NCBI GenBank assembly: GCA_910577375.1
Contig: CAJTLT010000002.1
Span: forward strand, 247,419-311,418
Origin: an uncultured Christensenella sp.
GTDB lineage: Bacteria > Bacillota > Clostridia > Christensenellales > Borkfalkiaceae
Reading direction: 5' to 3'
DNA length: 64,000 nucleotides
Part shown: in pieces, positions 24,833 to 34,650 of the stretch
Layout of the letters: each line of letters opens with the position of its first letter
Position numbering within the stretch: the first letter of the stretch is position 1
Notes under the pieces: model-generated
Told to the model about the DNA's origin: nothing
Seen by the model: the letters and a program-made list of their open reading frames with translations, nothing else
Databases searched by the model: none
Program-made: the position numbers and the translations under genes

Positions 24833-25765
24833 ATGAAAATTTTACGTCTTACCCCGTCAGACAATCTTGAAAACGCGATAAACGGATTGACCGGACCGGC
24901 GGAAATTTATCTATCAAACGGCGTTTACCGCCAAAAAACAGAAATAAAAGCAAACAACGTAACCGTTATAGGCGAAGACCGGTTCAAAACAATAATCACC
25001 TATGACGATTACGCAAACAAAATCCACGCCGACGGAAAAGAATACAACACGTTCCGCACCTATACGCTCTGCATAACGGGAGAAAACGTAAAGCTTTACA
25101 ACCTCACGGTGGAAAATTCGAACACAAACCCCGCCGAAGTCGGGCAATGCGTCGCGCTTTCGGTTAACAGCAAAAATTTTTATGCGGAAAACGTCCGCCT
25201 GAAATCAACGCAGGACACGCTTTTTATGTCACCTTTCCCCGACGACCTTGTTTTGCGTTACCGCGGCTTTATTCCGCACAATCAGCTCTATATGGAAGGC
25301 TCGGGAGTTCATCTTTTCAAAAACTGCGAAATTTCGGGCACCGTCGATTTTATTTTCGGCTGCGCGGAAGCGTATTTCTATAAATGCGATATAATTTCCC
25401 TTGCCGACGAAAGGAATATCGGCTTTATTGCCGCGCCCGCACATTCTTTAAAGCAGGAACGCGGATTTAATTTTGTTAATTGCAACCTCTCCGCAGACGG
25501 CGCAAACAAAGCAACCGTCTATCTTGCGCGGCCTTGGCGCGACTTCGGCAAATGCGATTTTATAAGCTGCAATACAGGCGGGCATATAAATCCGCAGCTT
25601 TTCGACAAATGGAACGATACCGAGCGCGACAAGACGGCAAGATTTTCGTATCACGGATTAGATTGCGCCTTTACTCCGTCGCCCGTCGGTTGGAGCAAGG
25701 CATTGATAAAAGATGAAGCAGATAAAATTATAAATATCTGCAAAGCAAAATTTTCAGCCGAATAA
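24833..25765 (+). CDS. Pectinesterase (carbohydrate esterase family 8)
   Basis: A 310-residue CE8 pectin methylesterase, a right-handed beta-helix enzyme that frees methanol from methylated galacturonate. Key motifs are present: STQDTLFM with the Gln of the oxyanion hole and the first Asp, GTVDFIFG with the second catalytic Asp (about residue 169), and YLARPWRDFGKCDFISC with the substrate-binding Arg and Trp. There is no signal peptide, so it should de-esterify imported fragments in the cytoplasm before GH28 acts. GGTGAA precedes the ATG. It is divergent from the ABC operon. Confidence 0.93.
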   Translation: MKILRLTPSDNLENAINGLTGPAEIYLSNGVYRQKTEIKANNVTVIGEDRFKTIITYDDYANKIHADGKEYNTFRTYTLCITGENVKLYNLTVENSNTNPAEVGQCVALSVNSKNFYAENVRLKSTQDTLFMSPFPDDLVLRYRGFIPHNQLYMEGSGVHLFKNCEISGTVDFIFGCAEAYFYKCDIISLADERNIGFIAAPAHSLKQERGFNFVNCNLSADGANKATVYLARPWRDFGKCDFISCNTGGHINPQLFDKWNDTERDKTARFSYHGLDCAFTPSPVGWSKALIKDEADKIINICKAKFSAE

Positions 25766-25803
25766 CGTTGATTTTGACGATTATTGTAAATATAAACTAC
25801 AAT

Positions 25804-25842
25804 AAAATGCCCGAGGCTTGTATAAAAGCCTCGGGCATTTTT
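25804..25842. terminator. Bidirectional terminator
   Basis: A 16-bp stem (AAAATGCCCGAGGCTT and its complement) with flanking A and T runs separates the convergent pectinesterase and uxaC genes. Confidence 0.9.
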
Positions 25843-26006
25843 AATTTCGTTTTACAGTTTATATTTTCACTTTGTTTTACAGTGTTATTTTGCCACGCCG
25901 CCTTTTTGCTTTGTTTGAGCAAAAACTTGAGGTTTCAAAAACCCATAATTGAAAATATATAATTGTAATAAAATTTTCACGACGCGGTTAAACAAAAACT
26001 CCGTTT

Positions 26007-27419
26007 TTAAAATCCGAAGTATTCGGCCGCGTTGTTATAGCAAATATCTTCAACTATCTTTCCGAGGCGCGGCAATTCTTCTTCGGGATATTGTCCGCTC
26101 TCAACCAGATTGCCGAGCATATTGCACAAAATGCGTCTGTAATATTCGTGGCGCGGATAAGCAAGGAAAGAACGGCTGTCCGTCAGCATACCGACCGACT
26201 GCGCCACAAGCCCGACCTGCATCAGCGTTTCAAGATTTTGTTTCATGCCGTCCTGCTGGTCCAAGAACCACCACGCCGTGCCGACCTGAACCCTGCCCTT
26301 AACTCCCTCTTTCTGAAAGCACCCCGCAAGCACCGTCAGCGCGTAGTTATCACGCGGGTTAAGGCAGTACAAAATAGTTTTAGGCATATTTCCGTCCTTG
26401 TCAATCTCGCCGAGCAAAGCGGAAAGCTTTTCCATATAAACGCTGTCCTCAATTGCGTCGAATCCCGTATCGGGCCCGATTTTTTCAAGCATGCTTTTTG
26501 AATTGTTTCTCAGCGCGCCTATATGGTACTGTTGTACCCAGCCGTATTTAGCATATTCCTTTGCAAGGAAAACAAGCAGATACCCCTTGTATTTATCCTG
26601 TTCCTCTTCGGAAATTTCACCGCCCTTCAAACCTTTCAGAAAAATTCTGTTCGCCTCGGCATATGTGGCGGGGGCGTAATGCAAAACGTCCAGCGCGTGG
26701 TCGGAAAGCTTTGAGCCCATTTTATCAAAGAACTTAATCCTCTCCGCAAGCGCCGCGCATAAATCCTCAAGCGTTTTTATGGGTTTTTTAACAACTTCCG
26801 AAAGCTGCGCCACCCACGAAGCAAACCAGTCGAGCTCAACATTAATCGCTTTATCGGGGCGGAACGCGGGGCGCACTTTTACTTTCAGCGTTTTGTCCTC
26901 GTTCATTTTTTCGTGCCATTCAAGGCTGTCCACGGGGTCATCCGTGGTGCAAACCGTTTTCACGTTGAACTTATACATCATCTCGCGCGCCGTCAGCGTT
27001 TCAAGCGTTTTGTTCGCCTTGTCCCAGATAACTTTCGCGTTGTCAGCGTTTATTATTTCATCTATGCCGAAATACCTTCTCATCTCCAGATGCGACCAGT
27101 GATAAAGCGGATTGCCCACAAAATATGGCATACTTTCCACAAACTGCAAATATTTTTTATAGTCGTCGTCGGGGCCTGAAATGCTGTCCTCGGCGTAACC
27201 TCTCGCACGCAAAGCGCGCCACTTGTAATGGTCGCCGTATCTGTCGCCCGCGCCCAGCCACACCTCGGCAAGATTGCGGAATTTCTTGTCCTCGTAAATT
27301 TCCTTAGGCTGCAAATGGCAATGATAATCGATAATCGGCATCTTTTCGGCGTGCTCGTGATAAAGCTTTTTCGCCGTCTCCGTTTCAAGCAGAAAATCCC
27401 TGTCCATAAACTGTTTCAT
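26007..27419 (-). CDS. uxaC: Uronate isomerase
   Basis: The 470-residue enzyme isomerises D-galacturonate to D-tagaturonate and D-glucuronate to D-fructuronate, the first step of uronate catabolism. The amidohydrolase-fold metal motif HxH is in IIDYHCHLQPKEIYEDK (about residue 30), and the family patterns ADRYGDHYKWRALRARG-like and LTDSRSFLAYPRHEYYRRILC are clear. Its ATG shares one base with the uxaA stop (TAATG), so translation is coupled. It is the last gene of the uronate operon. Confidence 0.97.
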   Translation of the reverse strand: MKQFMDRDFLLETETAKKLYHEHAEKMPIIDYHCHLQPKEIYEDKKFRNLAEVWLGAGDRYGDHYKWRALRARGYAEDSISGPDDDYKKYLQFVESMPYFVGNPLYHWSHLEMRRYFGIDEIINADNAKVIWDKANKTLETLTAREMMYKFNVKTVCTTDDPVDSLEWHEKMNEDKTLKVKVRPAFRPDKAINVELDWFASWVAQLSEVVKKPIKTLEDLCAALAERIKFFDKMGSKLSDHALDVLHYAPATYAEANRIFLKGLKGGEISEEEQDKYKGYLLVFLAKEYAKYGWVQQYHIGALRNNSKSMLEKIGPDTGFDAIEDSVYMEKLSALLGEIDKDGNMPKTILYCLNPRDNYALTVLAGCFQKEGVKGRVQVGTAWWFLDQQDGMKQNLETLMQVGLVAQSVGMLTDSRSFLAYPRHEYYRRILCNMLGNLVESGQYPEEELPRLGKIVEDICYNNAAEYFGF

Positions 27420-28891
27420 TATAAAGTTACCCCCGTTTTGAAGATTGCTATTTCTTTCGTTTCGTTAATTTCGTTTTTCGTCGGCTTTCCGTTTGCCGTT
27501 TCAACTATCAAATCGATGAGCTTTTCAAGCTGCTCCGCAAAACCGGTTTCGAGAACCGCTCCCGCGTTGAAGTCTATCCAGTTCGCCTTTTTCTCCGCAA
27601 GCTCGGAATTAGTCGCTATTTTCAGCGTGGGCACAAACCCGCCGAAAGGCGTTCCCCTGCCCGTAGTAAACAGCACAAGGTGGCAGCCCGCCGCCGCTAT
27701 ATTCGTAACCGCGCACATATCGTTCCCCGGTCCGTTCAAAAGGTTAAGCCCCTTTTTCGTTATGAAACCGTCGTCGAAAACAACGTCCTCCACCGGTCCC
27801 GAACCCGACTTCTGCGTACATCCCAGCGACTTATCTTCCAGCGTTGTTATGCCGCCCGCTTTATTGCCGGGGGAAGGATTTTCATAAACGGTCTGTCCAT
27901 TCGCACGAAAATAATCCTTGAACCCGTTTATAAGCTTAACCACCTTCCCGAACGTAATTTCGTCCTTTGCGCGGTTCATCAAAAGCTGTTCCGCGCCGAA
28001 CATTTCGGGCACCTCCGTCAGCACGGTAGTTCCGCCCGCCGCAACTATGTAATCGGAAAACATTCCCACAAGCGGATTTGCGGTTATGCCCGAAAGCCCG
28101 TCGCTCCCGCCGCATTTCAAACCCACTTTAAGGCAGGAAATATCCTTCTCTTTGCGCTTGTCGTGTTTAATTGCCTCGGCAATATCCCTCAACAACTCAA
28201 CTCCGCTCTCGATTTCGTCGTCCACGTCCTGGCAAACCAAAAACTTAATTCTCTTGCCGTCAACCTTGCCCAACCCCTCTTTAAAGGCGGACATCTGATT
28301 GTTTTCACAGCCCAGCCCCAGAACAAGCACGCCGCCCGCGTTGGGGTGTTTTACCATCTTGCTTAAAATAAGCTTGGTTCTCTCGTGGTCGTCGCCGAGC
28401 TGGGAACAGCCGTAAGGGTGCGTAAACGTAAACACGCCGTCAAAACCCTCCGTGCCGTAACGCTTTTTATATGTTTCTACTATAAGCTTAGCCTGTCCGT
28501 TCACACAGCCCACGGTCGGGATAACCCAAATCTCGTTCCTTATGCCTACGCCGCCGTCGGCGCGTTCATAAACGTTTACCTTGCGCCCCTTAACCTTTTC
28601 AAGCTCGGTCGCAACCTTCTCATAAACATATTCAAGGTTTTCGGAAAGGTTTGTCTTCACGTTATGGGTATGAACGTGCATTCCCTTGGGGATATCCTTG
28701 AGCGCGCACGCAATCGGGTTGCCGTATTTTATTATGTTTTCCCCTTCGTAAACGTCGCGCAAAGTAAACTTGTGCCCCTTTGCGATATCTTCCGCAAGCG
28801 TCACGCCCTCGTGGGTTTCGCCCTTTTTCAAATCGCACAAAGCCACAGCAACGTTATCCAGCGGATTGATTATTATAGTCCTTTTATCCAT
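27419..28891 (-). CDS. uxaA: Altronate dehydratase
   Basis: The 490-residue enzyme dehydrates D-altronate to 2-keto-3-deoxy-D-gluconate (KDG). An N-terminal SAF-like domain (IIINPLDNVAVALCDLKKGE ... KGHKFTLRDV) is fused to the large catalytic domain with the cysteines of the iron site (GCVNGQAK, HPYGCSQLGDD, GLGCENNQ, LKCGGSDGLSGITANP). I chose the ATG at 28891, with CGGAG upstream, over an upstream in-frame codon. Length equals the full-length UxaA type. Confidence 0.96.
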   Translation of the reverse strand: MDKRTIIINPLDNVAVALCDLKKGETHEGVTLAEDIAKGHKFTLRDVYEGENIIKYGNPIACALKDIPKGMHVHTHNVKTNLSENLEYVYEKVATELEKVKGRKVNVYERADGGVGIRNEIWVIPTVGCVNGQAKLIVETYKKRYGTEGFDGVFTFTHPYGCSQLGDDHERTKLILSKMVKHPNAGGVLVLGLGCENNQMSAFKEGLGKVDGKRIKFLVCQDVDDEIESGVELLRDIAEAIKHDKRKEKDISCLKVGLKCGGSDGLSGITANPLVGMFSDYIVAAGGTTVLTEVPEMFGAEQLLMNRAKDEITFGKVVKLINGFKDYFRANGQTVYENPSPGNKAGGITTLEDKSLGCTQKSGSGPVEDVVFDDGFITKKGLNLLNGPGNDMCAVTNIAAAGCHLVLFTTGRGTPFGGFVPTLKIATNSELAEKKANWIDFNAGAVLETGFAEQLEKLIDLIVETANGKPTKNEINETKEIAIFKTGVTL

Positions 28892-28908
28892 TAAAAACTC
28901 CGTACGGA

Positions 28909-30378
28909 TTATTTTTTGCAAACCCCGCTGCAGCCTCCGGTAAAGCAGTCAACCGCCGCGCGCATACCCCTCTTTTCCATTGCGGAAAGATAAGTCGCAA
29001 CCTTGCCCGCGATATCGGGGTGTATTTCGTTCATATCGGTATCCCACGCGTCTTTCCAGCCTAAAACTTTTTTAACAAGCGCCGTATAATCGCCGTCAAA
29101 TTCCGCCCAGACCTCTCTCCACTTCGCAAGATACGCGGGGTCGTCCGCAAGCTTTATATCCTCCGCGCCCCTCTTTCCCTTGTGGAATAAAATCAAAGCC
29201 GCAAGCGAAAACAGCAAATGCTCGGGCAGCTTGCCTGTAAGCTTCACATAATCGGTAAGCGTGGGCAAAAGCCTTGTTTTGAATTTAGTCGTTGAATTGA
29301 GCGCAATAGACATAAGCTCGTGGCGGATATAGGGATTCTGATATCTTTCTATAACCGAATTCGCAAACGCCGTCATCTGGTCCTGCGGCAAATTTATGGT
29401 GGGATTTACTTCGTTAAAAATAAAATCTTTTACAAACCTGCCGATTACGGGGTCGTTGACCGCCTCACCCACGGTGTCTATATCCGCAAGATAAGCCACG
29501 GGAACAAGCGCCGTATGCGAACCGTTCAGAATTTTAACCTTTCTCTGTTTATAAGGCTTTATATCGTCCGCAAAAATAACGTTCAGCCCCGTTGCGTCCG
29601 CGGGGAAAACCTTTTGTATGTGCGGCTCTTTCTTCAAAACCCAAAGGTGGAAAATTTCACCCTTTACAACGTTGTTGTCGATATATCCCGTTTCCTTTTG
29701 TATTTCCTCTATCTCGTTTTTGGGATATCCGGGAACTATGCGGTCTACAAGGGTGGAAGTAAAATGGTTTGCCGTCTGCAGCCATTTTATAAACTTTCCG
29801 TCCATCTTGTTTATTTCCGCAAGCTCGTTCAAACAGCGGTAAAGCTCGTCGCCGTTGTTGTCTATAAGCTCGCAAGGGATTATCGCAAGCCCTTTCGAAG
29901 GGTCGCCGTTAAACTTGTCGTAACGCCTTTTTAAAAGCGCAAGCAGCTTTCCGGGGAAGCTCTTCGGGCAAACGGAAGAATCAGTATCCGTCGGGTCTAC
30001 CGCAATTCCCGCCTCCGTCGTATTGGAAATTATAACTTCCAAATCTTCGCTTTCGCCGTATTTAAGGAACTTTTCGTAATCCGCAAAGGGATTTACGCAA
30101 TCCCCCACAACGTCTATAACGCGACTCGTTTTAACCTTCTTTCCGCCGTCTATTCCTTCTATGCGCAAAGTATACAATCCGTCCTGCGCGGCAATGTCCG
30201 CAACTCTGCCGAAAGGCATGGGCTGAACCAAAACCACGTCGGAGCTCACCGCCCCTTTATCGTTCAAATCCTGTATAATCCATTCAACAAAAGCCCTTAA
30301 AAAGTTGCCCTCGCCGAATTGCATAATCTTTATTTTTCTTGCGGGTTTTTCAAATAATTTTCCGCTTATCGTTTCCAC
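28909..30378 (-). CDS. uxaB: Tagaturonate reductase
   Basis: A 489-residue polyol dehydrogenase of the UxaB type, which reduces D-tagaturonate to D-altronate with NADH. The N-terminal dinucleotide region IKIMQFGEGNFLRAFVEWIIQ and the central KVKILNGSHTALVPVAYL motif (with the catalytic Lys-Asn-His pattern) are clear. The start is taken as GTG at 30378, 6 nt after GGGAGAG; a TTG 21 nt upstream is the other option. No separate uxuB or uxuA is present, so galacturonate is the main substrate inferred. Confidence 0.93.
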   Translation of the reverse strand: METISGKLFEKPARKIKIMQFGEGNFLRAFVEWIIQDLNDKGAVSSDVVLVQPMPFGRVADIAAQDGLYTLRIEGIDGGKKVKTSRVIDVVGDCVNPFADYEKFLKYGESEDLEVIISNTTEAGIAVDPTDTDSSVCPKSFPGKLLALLKRRYDKFNGDPSKGLAIIPCELIDNNGDELYRCLNELAEINKMDGKFIKWLQTANHFTSTLVDRIVPGYPKNEIEEIQKETGYIDNNVVKGEIFHLWVLKKEPHIQKVFPADATGLNVIFADDIKPYKQRKVKILNGSHTALVPVAYLADIDTVGEAVNDPVIGRFVKDFIFNEVNPTINLPQDQMTAFANSVIERYQNPYIRHELMSIALNSTTKFKTRLLPTLTDYVKLTGKLPEHLLFSLAALILFHKGKRGAEDIKLADDPAYLAKWREVWAEFDGDYTALVKKVLGWKDAWDTDMNEIHPDIAGKVATYLSAMEKRGMRAAVDCFTGGCSGVCKK

Positions 30379-30430
30379 CTTAATCTCTCCCTGTTTCAAT
30401 AATTCAAAATGCGTCTGAAACGTTGACTTA

Positions 30431-31570
30431 TCAATGTCTTTTCAAATCGCTCTCAACCGCAAGCTCCGTTTCGCAATCGTAAACGTAAGCCGCCTCGTAA
30501 GGCACGAAAAATTTAAATTCCGTTCCCGTTTCGGGCGTGTTGTGGGGATTTACCTTCAATATAACGTTCACGTCGCCTATATTCGCATAAACGTTAGTCG
30601 TGTCGCCCAAAAGCTCTGTTAAATCCACCTTGGAAGTAAGGGTATATCCCTTGGGCGCCGCGCTTGCGCCTTCCGCGCTCTTCGCCACCCTTTTCTTTTC
30701 CTCGGGCAGTTTCACCGCCTCGGGTCTGAACGCGAACACAACCTCTTTGCCCTCTATCTCCTTGACGTTCTTTACAACGGGCGCAAGGTCCACGTCGGTT
30801 TCCCCGACTTTGATTTTTCCGTTTTCAACAACGCCCTTGATAAAGTTCATGGGCGGCTCGCCGATAAAGCCGGCAACGAAAAGATTTCTCGGGTGGAAAT
30901 AAAGTTCGTAAGGCGTGCCTATCTGCTGAACGTAACCGCCCGACTTCATAACAACTATTCTGTCGGACATAGTCATGGCCTCCGTCTGGTCGTGCGTAAC
31001 GTAAATCGTCGTCGCCCCGACGGAACGGTGTATCTGCTTTATTTCGGAACGCATGGTAACGCGCTGTTTCGCGTCAAGATTGGAAAGCGGCTCGTCCATA
31101 AGGAAAATATTTACCTTTCTTATAAGCGCGCGACCTACCGCAACACGCTGGCACTGCCCGCCCGAAAGATTTCTCGGGAATCTTTCAAGATATTCCGTAA
31201 GTCCCAGAATTTTCGCCGTCTGTTTGACCTTTTCGTCTATAACGTCCGCGTCTATTCCTTCAAGCGTAAGCCCGAAGCCGAGGTTTTCGTAAACCGTAAG
31301 ATGGGGATAAAGCGCATATGACTGGAAAACCATAGCAATCCCTCTGTCGCGCGAAGACATCTGGTTTGCAAGAACGCCGTCTATATAAAACTCGCCCGCG
31401 GTGATATCTTCAAGCCCCGCAATCATTCTGAGCGTCGTGGATTTGCCGCAGCCCGAATCCCCTACAAGGCAGATAAATTCCCCGTCCTTGATTTCCATAT
31501 TGAAATCGTGAACGGCGTGATATCCGTTAGGATAAACCTTGTTAACGTCTTTAAATAAAAGATGTGCCAT
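30431..31570 (-). CDS. Second sugar ABC ATPase (MsmX/UgpC type)
   Basis: A 379-residue ATPase with Walker A GDSGCGKST, signature LSGGQCQRVAVGRALI, Walker B NIFLMDEPLSNLD and a C-terminal TOBE region (FRPEAVKLPEEKK). No permease or binding protein accompanies it here; it is embedded between kduI and uxaB. As with MsmX, it may energise several importers encoded elsewhere, including the one at 19-24 kb. GGGGGAAGAG precedes the ATG. The Cys in the signature is a slight deviation. Confidence 0.93.
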   Translation of the reverse strand: MAHLLFKDVNKVYPNGYHAVHDFNMEIKDGEFICLVGDSGCGKSTTLRMIAGLEDITAGEFYIDGVLANQMSSRDRGIAMVFQSYALYPHLTVYENLGFGLTLEGIDADVIDEKVKQTAKILGLTEYLERFPRNLSGGQCQRVAVGRALIRKVNIFLMDEPLSNLDAKQRVTMRSEIKQIHRSVGATTIYVTHDQTEAMTMSDRIVVMKSGGYVQQIGTPYELYFHPRNLFVAGFIGEPPMNFIKGVVENGKIKVGETDVDLAPVVKNVKEIEGKEVVFAFRPEAVKLPEEKKRVAKSAEGASAAPKGYTLTSKVDLTELLGDTTNVYANIGDVNVILKVNPHNTPETGTEFKFFVPYEAAYVYDCETELAVESDLKRH

Positions 31571-31594
31571 TTTACTCTCTTCCCCCGATAATTT

Positions 31595-32464
31595 TTATTT
31601 TAAATCTTTGGTCGCGATATTGTCCATATCGTCGTAAGTCTGGTTTTCGCCGCACATTCCCCATATAAAGGTATAATTATGCGTGCCTATACCGGTATGG
31701 ATTGACCAGCTCGGCGAAATAACGGCTTGTTCGTTATGCATAAATATATGCCGCGTTTCTTTTGGCGTACCCATAAGATGAATAACCGCCTCGCTTTCGG
31801 GAAGTTCGAAATACATGTAAACTTCCATTCTTCTCTCGTGCGTATGGCTCGGAAGAGTATTCCAGCCGCTGCCCTCCGCAAGCTCGGTCATTCCCATTGC
31901 AAGCTGACAGCTTTCGCAAACGTCGCCGATAATAAACTGGTTAATCGTGCGCTTGTTCATTCCCTCCGCGCTGCCGAGATGCCTCTGCACGCAGTATTTC
32001 ACGCCGTCGGGCGCAGGTTTCCCCTCAACGGGCTTTATTATCTTCACCGTAGGGTAAGTTTTATGCGCGGGGCTCGAATTTATATAAAATTTAGCGGGTT
32101 CTTTGGGGTTAACGGAAGAAAACTCGATATCTTTCGTTCCCATACCGATATAAATTCCCTCTTTAAAGCCTATATCGTATTTTTTGCCGTCAAGCGTAAT
32201 AACGCCCGCCCCGCCTATATTTATAACGCCCATTTCCCGCCTTTCGAGAAAATAAGCGGTTGCAAGCTCTTTGAACGTGCCGAGCGAAAGCGTCTTTTTA
32301 ACGGGCATAGCCCCGCCCGCTATAATTCTGTCCTGATGCGAATAGGTCAAAAGAATTTCGTCCTCTTCGAACAGCTTTTTGATTAAATACTTTTCCCTCA
32401 ATTCCTTGGTGTCGTAACGTTTGGAATCGTCGGGGTGATTCGCGTATCTTACGTCGAATTTCAT
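31595..32464 (-). CDS. kduI: 5-keto-4-deoxyuronate isomerase
   Basis: A 289-residue cupin enzyme that isomerises 5-keto-4-deoxyuronate (from unsaturated galacturonate) to 2,5-diketo-3-deoxygluconate. Family marks are RYANHPDDSKRYDTKELREKYLI at the start, the metal-binding LPSHTHERRMEVYMYFELPE, and the end SWSIHTGIGTHNYTFIWGMCGENQTYDDMD. GAGGTG lies 7 nt upstream of the ATG at 32464; a GTG three codons before is possible. It feeds kduD, encoded at 35.7 kb. Confidence 0.96.
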   Translation of the reverse strand: MKFDVRYANHPDDSKRYDTKELREKYLIKKLFEEDEILLTYSHQDRIIAGGAMPVKKTLSLGTFKELATAYFLERREMGVINIGGAGVITLDGKKYDIGFKEGIYIGMGTKDIEFSSVNPKEPAKFYINSSPAHKTYPTVKIIKPVEGKPAPDGVKYCVQRHLGSAEGMNKRTINQFIIGDVCESCQLAMGMTELAEGSGWNTLPSHTHERRMEVYMYFELPESEAVIHLMGTPKETRHIFMHNEQAVISPSWSIHTGIGTHNYTFIWGMCGENQTYDDMDNIATKDLK

Positions 32465-32620
32465 TGATTTCACCTCTTTCCTTATTTTCCCGCCCCGTTG
32501 CAGATTAACGGCGCAATTTTTTGCCGCCGCGCGGCTTTAATTACGCCGCGCGGCGCGCATTTTTCCGAATTTTTCAAACGGTTTCAAAAACCGCCGTTTC
32601 CCGAAAGCGAAAAACAAAGC

Positions 32621-33460
32621 CTAAGCTTTATCCCACTTTTCTTTTATAAACTCCATGCAAGGGATTATGTCGTCCCCCGCAGTACCCTCTAAAACAAGAA
32701 CCGCGTCCTTATCGTAAGCCTTTATCTTTCCCAAAATTTTATCAAAGTCGAACATACCCTTTGACGGCGCAACCTGTTTGAGTTTTCCGTCCTCGAAAAC
32801 GCAATCCTTGATATGGAAAACTACTATCTTACCCGCGAACGTTTTCAAACCCTCGTCTAAAATATCCAAATAATCCGAATAATTCGAACTATCAAGATAA
32901 TTGTAAATATCGAAGATTATTCTAACGTTGTCCGCGGCGATTTCGTCAACCGCGCGTTTAAGAGTAGCAACGTTCCAGCAAACGTGCCCCGCCGCGCCTT
33001 CCATGCCCACATATGCGCCGACTTCCTTTGCATAAGCCGCAAGTTCTTTAAAGGTTTTTATAACCGTTTGCAACGCTTCTTCCGTGCGGTTCAAAGGGTT
33101 ATAAGTCCACTTATCGTCGTTAAAACTTCCCGTTTCAGACCCGACTATGTTACAGCCGAGGTTTTTAGAATACTTTAAATACTCTTTGAAAACGGCAATA
33201 CCGTTATCGACTTTCCGCTTATCCGAATGAACGGGGTTGAAGTACGCGCCTATCAGGGGCACGGATATGCCGCAGTTTCCGAGGCTTTGCCCGATTTTCA
33301 ATGTGTTTTCCGCATTTAAAGCGTTAGGCGCATATTTTATCTCGTCCATAAACTTATACGCAACCAATTGCATCGCGGATATACCGCAGTTACGCGCTTT
33401 TTCTATTGCGTTTTCAAGTCCCTTTACGCCTAAATCGTGGGTTCGGAATGCTATACGCAT
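32621..33460 (-). CDS. Sugar phosphate isomerase/epimerase (TIM barrel)
   Basis: A 279-residue AP-endonuclease-2-type TIM barrel. MRIAFRTHDLG is strand 1; GAYVGMEGAAGHVCWN, VRIIFDIYNYL and VVFHIKDCVF carry the acidic and His residues that bind the metal in this family. Such proteins act on keto-sugars or their acids. Its place between kdgK and kduI suggests a role in an uronate side branch, not assignable from sequence. The gap to kduI (32465-32620) holds GC-rich hairpins and no gene. Confidence 0.85.
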   Translation of the reverse strand: MRIAFRTHDLGVKGLENAIEKARNCGISAMQLVAYKFMDEIKYAPNALNAENTLKIGQSLGNCGISVPLIGAYFNPVHSDKRKVDNGIAVFKEYLKYSKNLGCNIVGSETGSFNDDKWTYNPLNRTEEALQTVIKTFKELAAYAKEVGAYVGMEGAAGHVCWNVATLKRAVDEIAADNVRIIFDIYNYLDSSNYSDYLDILDEGLKTFAGKIVVFHIKDCVFEDGKLKQVAPSKGMFDFDKILGKIKAYDKDAVLVLEGTAGDDIIPCMEFIKEKWDKA

Positions 33461-33524
33461 TTTTATTCCCTCTCAAAACTTCGGTTGTTGCCGCGTTTCC
33501 GTTCTTTACACGGTTAACTCTGAT

Positions 33525-34556
33525 TTATCTCTGAACTCTGCCCGAGCCGTCGCCGCCCGCAAGCGCCTCGACTTCCTTACGCGAAACAAGGTTGAAATCT
33601 CCGGGGATTGTATGTTTAAGCGCAGACGCCGCAACGCCGAATTCAAGCGCCGCCTTGAAATCCTTGCCGTCCAAAAATCCCGTGATAACTCCGCCCGCAA
33701 AGCTGTCGCCGCCGCCTACGCGGTCTACAATGGGGGAAATTCTGTATTCTTTGGAGTGGTAAAACTCTTTCGTTTCGCCGTTATAAATGCAAGCCGACCA
33801 GCCGTTATCGGAAGCAGAATGGCTCACGCGGAGCGAAGATACCGCATACTTGAACCCGAACTTTTTAACCATCTGTTCGAATATGGATTTATATCCCACA
33901 AGCTCCAGCTCGCCGCTCGTAACGTCGGTATTTCCGGGCTTAAAGCCAAGCACAAGCTCCGCGTCCTCTTCGTTGCCGATACATACGTCAACGTATTTCA
34001 TAAGCTTGGTCATAACCTTTTGCGCCTTCTCGCTCGACCACAGCTTTTTGCGGAAATTCAAATCGCAGGAAACGGTAACGCCGTGTTTTTTCGCCGCTTT
34101 CAAAGCCTCTTCCGTTAAAACCGCAGCGCTGTCAGAAACCGCGGGGGTAATCCCCGTAAAGTGGAACCAGTCCGCGCCCTCGAAAATCGCGTCAAAGTCG
34201 AAGTCTTTCGCCGTCGCCGTGGTTATCGAAGAATGAGCCCTGTCGTAAACAACCTTAGAAGGTCTCATCGACGCGCCCGTTTCAAGGTAATAAATGCCGA
34301 GTCTTTCGCCGCACTTAGCAATGTGGCAGGTTTCAACTCCGTATTTGCGAAGAGAAGCAACCGCGCATTCGCCAAGCTCGTTGTCGGGAACCGCAGTCAC
34401 AAATTCGGCTTTGTGTCCGTAATTCGCGCACGATACGGCAACGTTGGCTTCCCCGCCACCGTAGTTTATATCAAACTCGTCGGCCTGTATAAACTTCTCG
34501 TTGTTCGGGGTGGAAAGGCGGAGCATAATCTCACCCATGGTTACAATCTTTTTCAT
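33525..34556 (-). CDS. kdgK: 2-keto-3-deoxygluconate kinase
   Basis: A 343-residue PfkB-family sugar kinase, phosphorylating KDG to KDPG. It shows MGEIMLRLSTPNNEKFIQADEFDINYGGGEANVAVSCANYG at the N-terminus and the ATP/anion-hole motif RVGGGDSFAGGVITG with the catalytic Asp. Context (uxaA and kduD both make KDG) supports the assignment over fructokinase. AAGGAG precedes the ATG. It is the first gene of the minus-strand uronate operon. KDPG aldolase, the next step, is not in the window. Confidence 0.92.
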   Translation of the reverse strand: MKKIVTMGEIMLRLSTPNNEKFIQADEFDINYGGGEANVAVSCANYGHKAEFVTAVPDNELGECAVASLRKYGVETCHIAKCGERLGIYYLETGASMRPSKVVYDRAHSSITTATAKDFDFDAIFEGADWFHFTGITPAVSDSAAVLTEEALKAAKKHGVTVSCDLNFRKKLWSSEKAQKVMTKLMKYVDVCIGNEEDAELVLGFKPGNTDVTSGELELVGYKSIFEQMVKKFGFKYAVSSLRVSHSASDNGWSACIYNGETKEFYHSKEYRISPIVDRVGGGDSFAGGVITGFLDGKDFKAALEFGVAASALKHTIPGDFNLVSRKEVEALAGGDGSGRVQR

Positions 34557-34650
34557 CTTTTTTTCTCCTTAATTTTTGCTTATATTTTACCGCAAAGCGG
34601 TTATGTACATTTTAAAATTTAAATTTTTCCCGCGCAAATCCGCAGCACCG

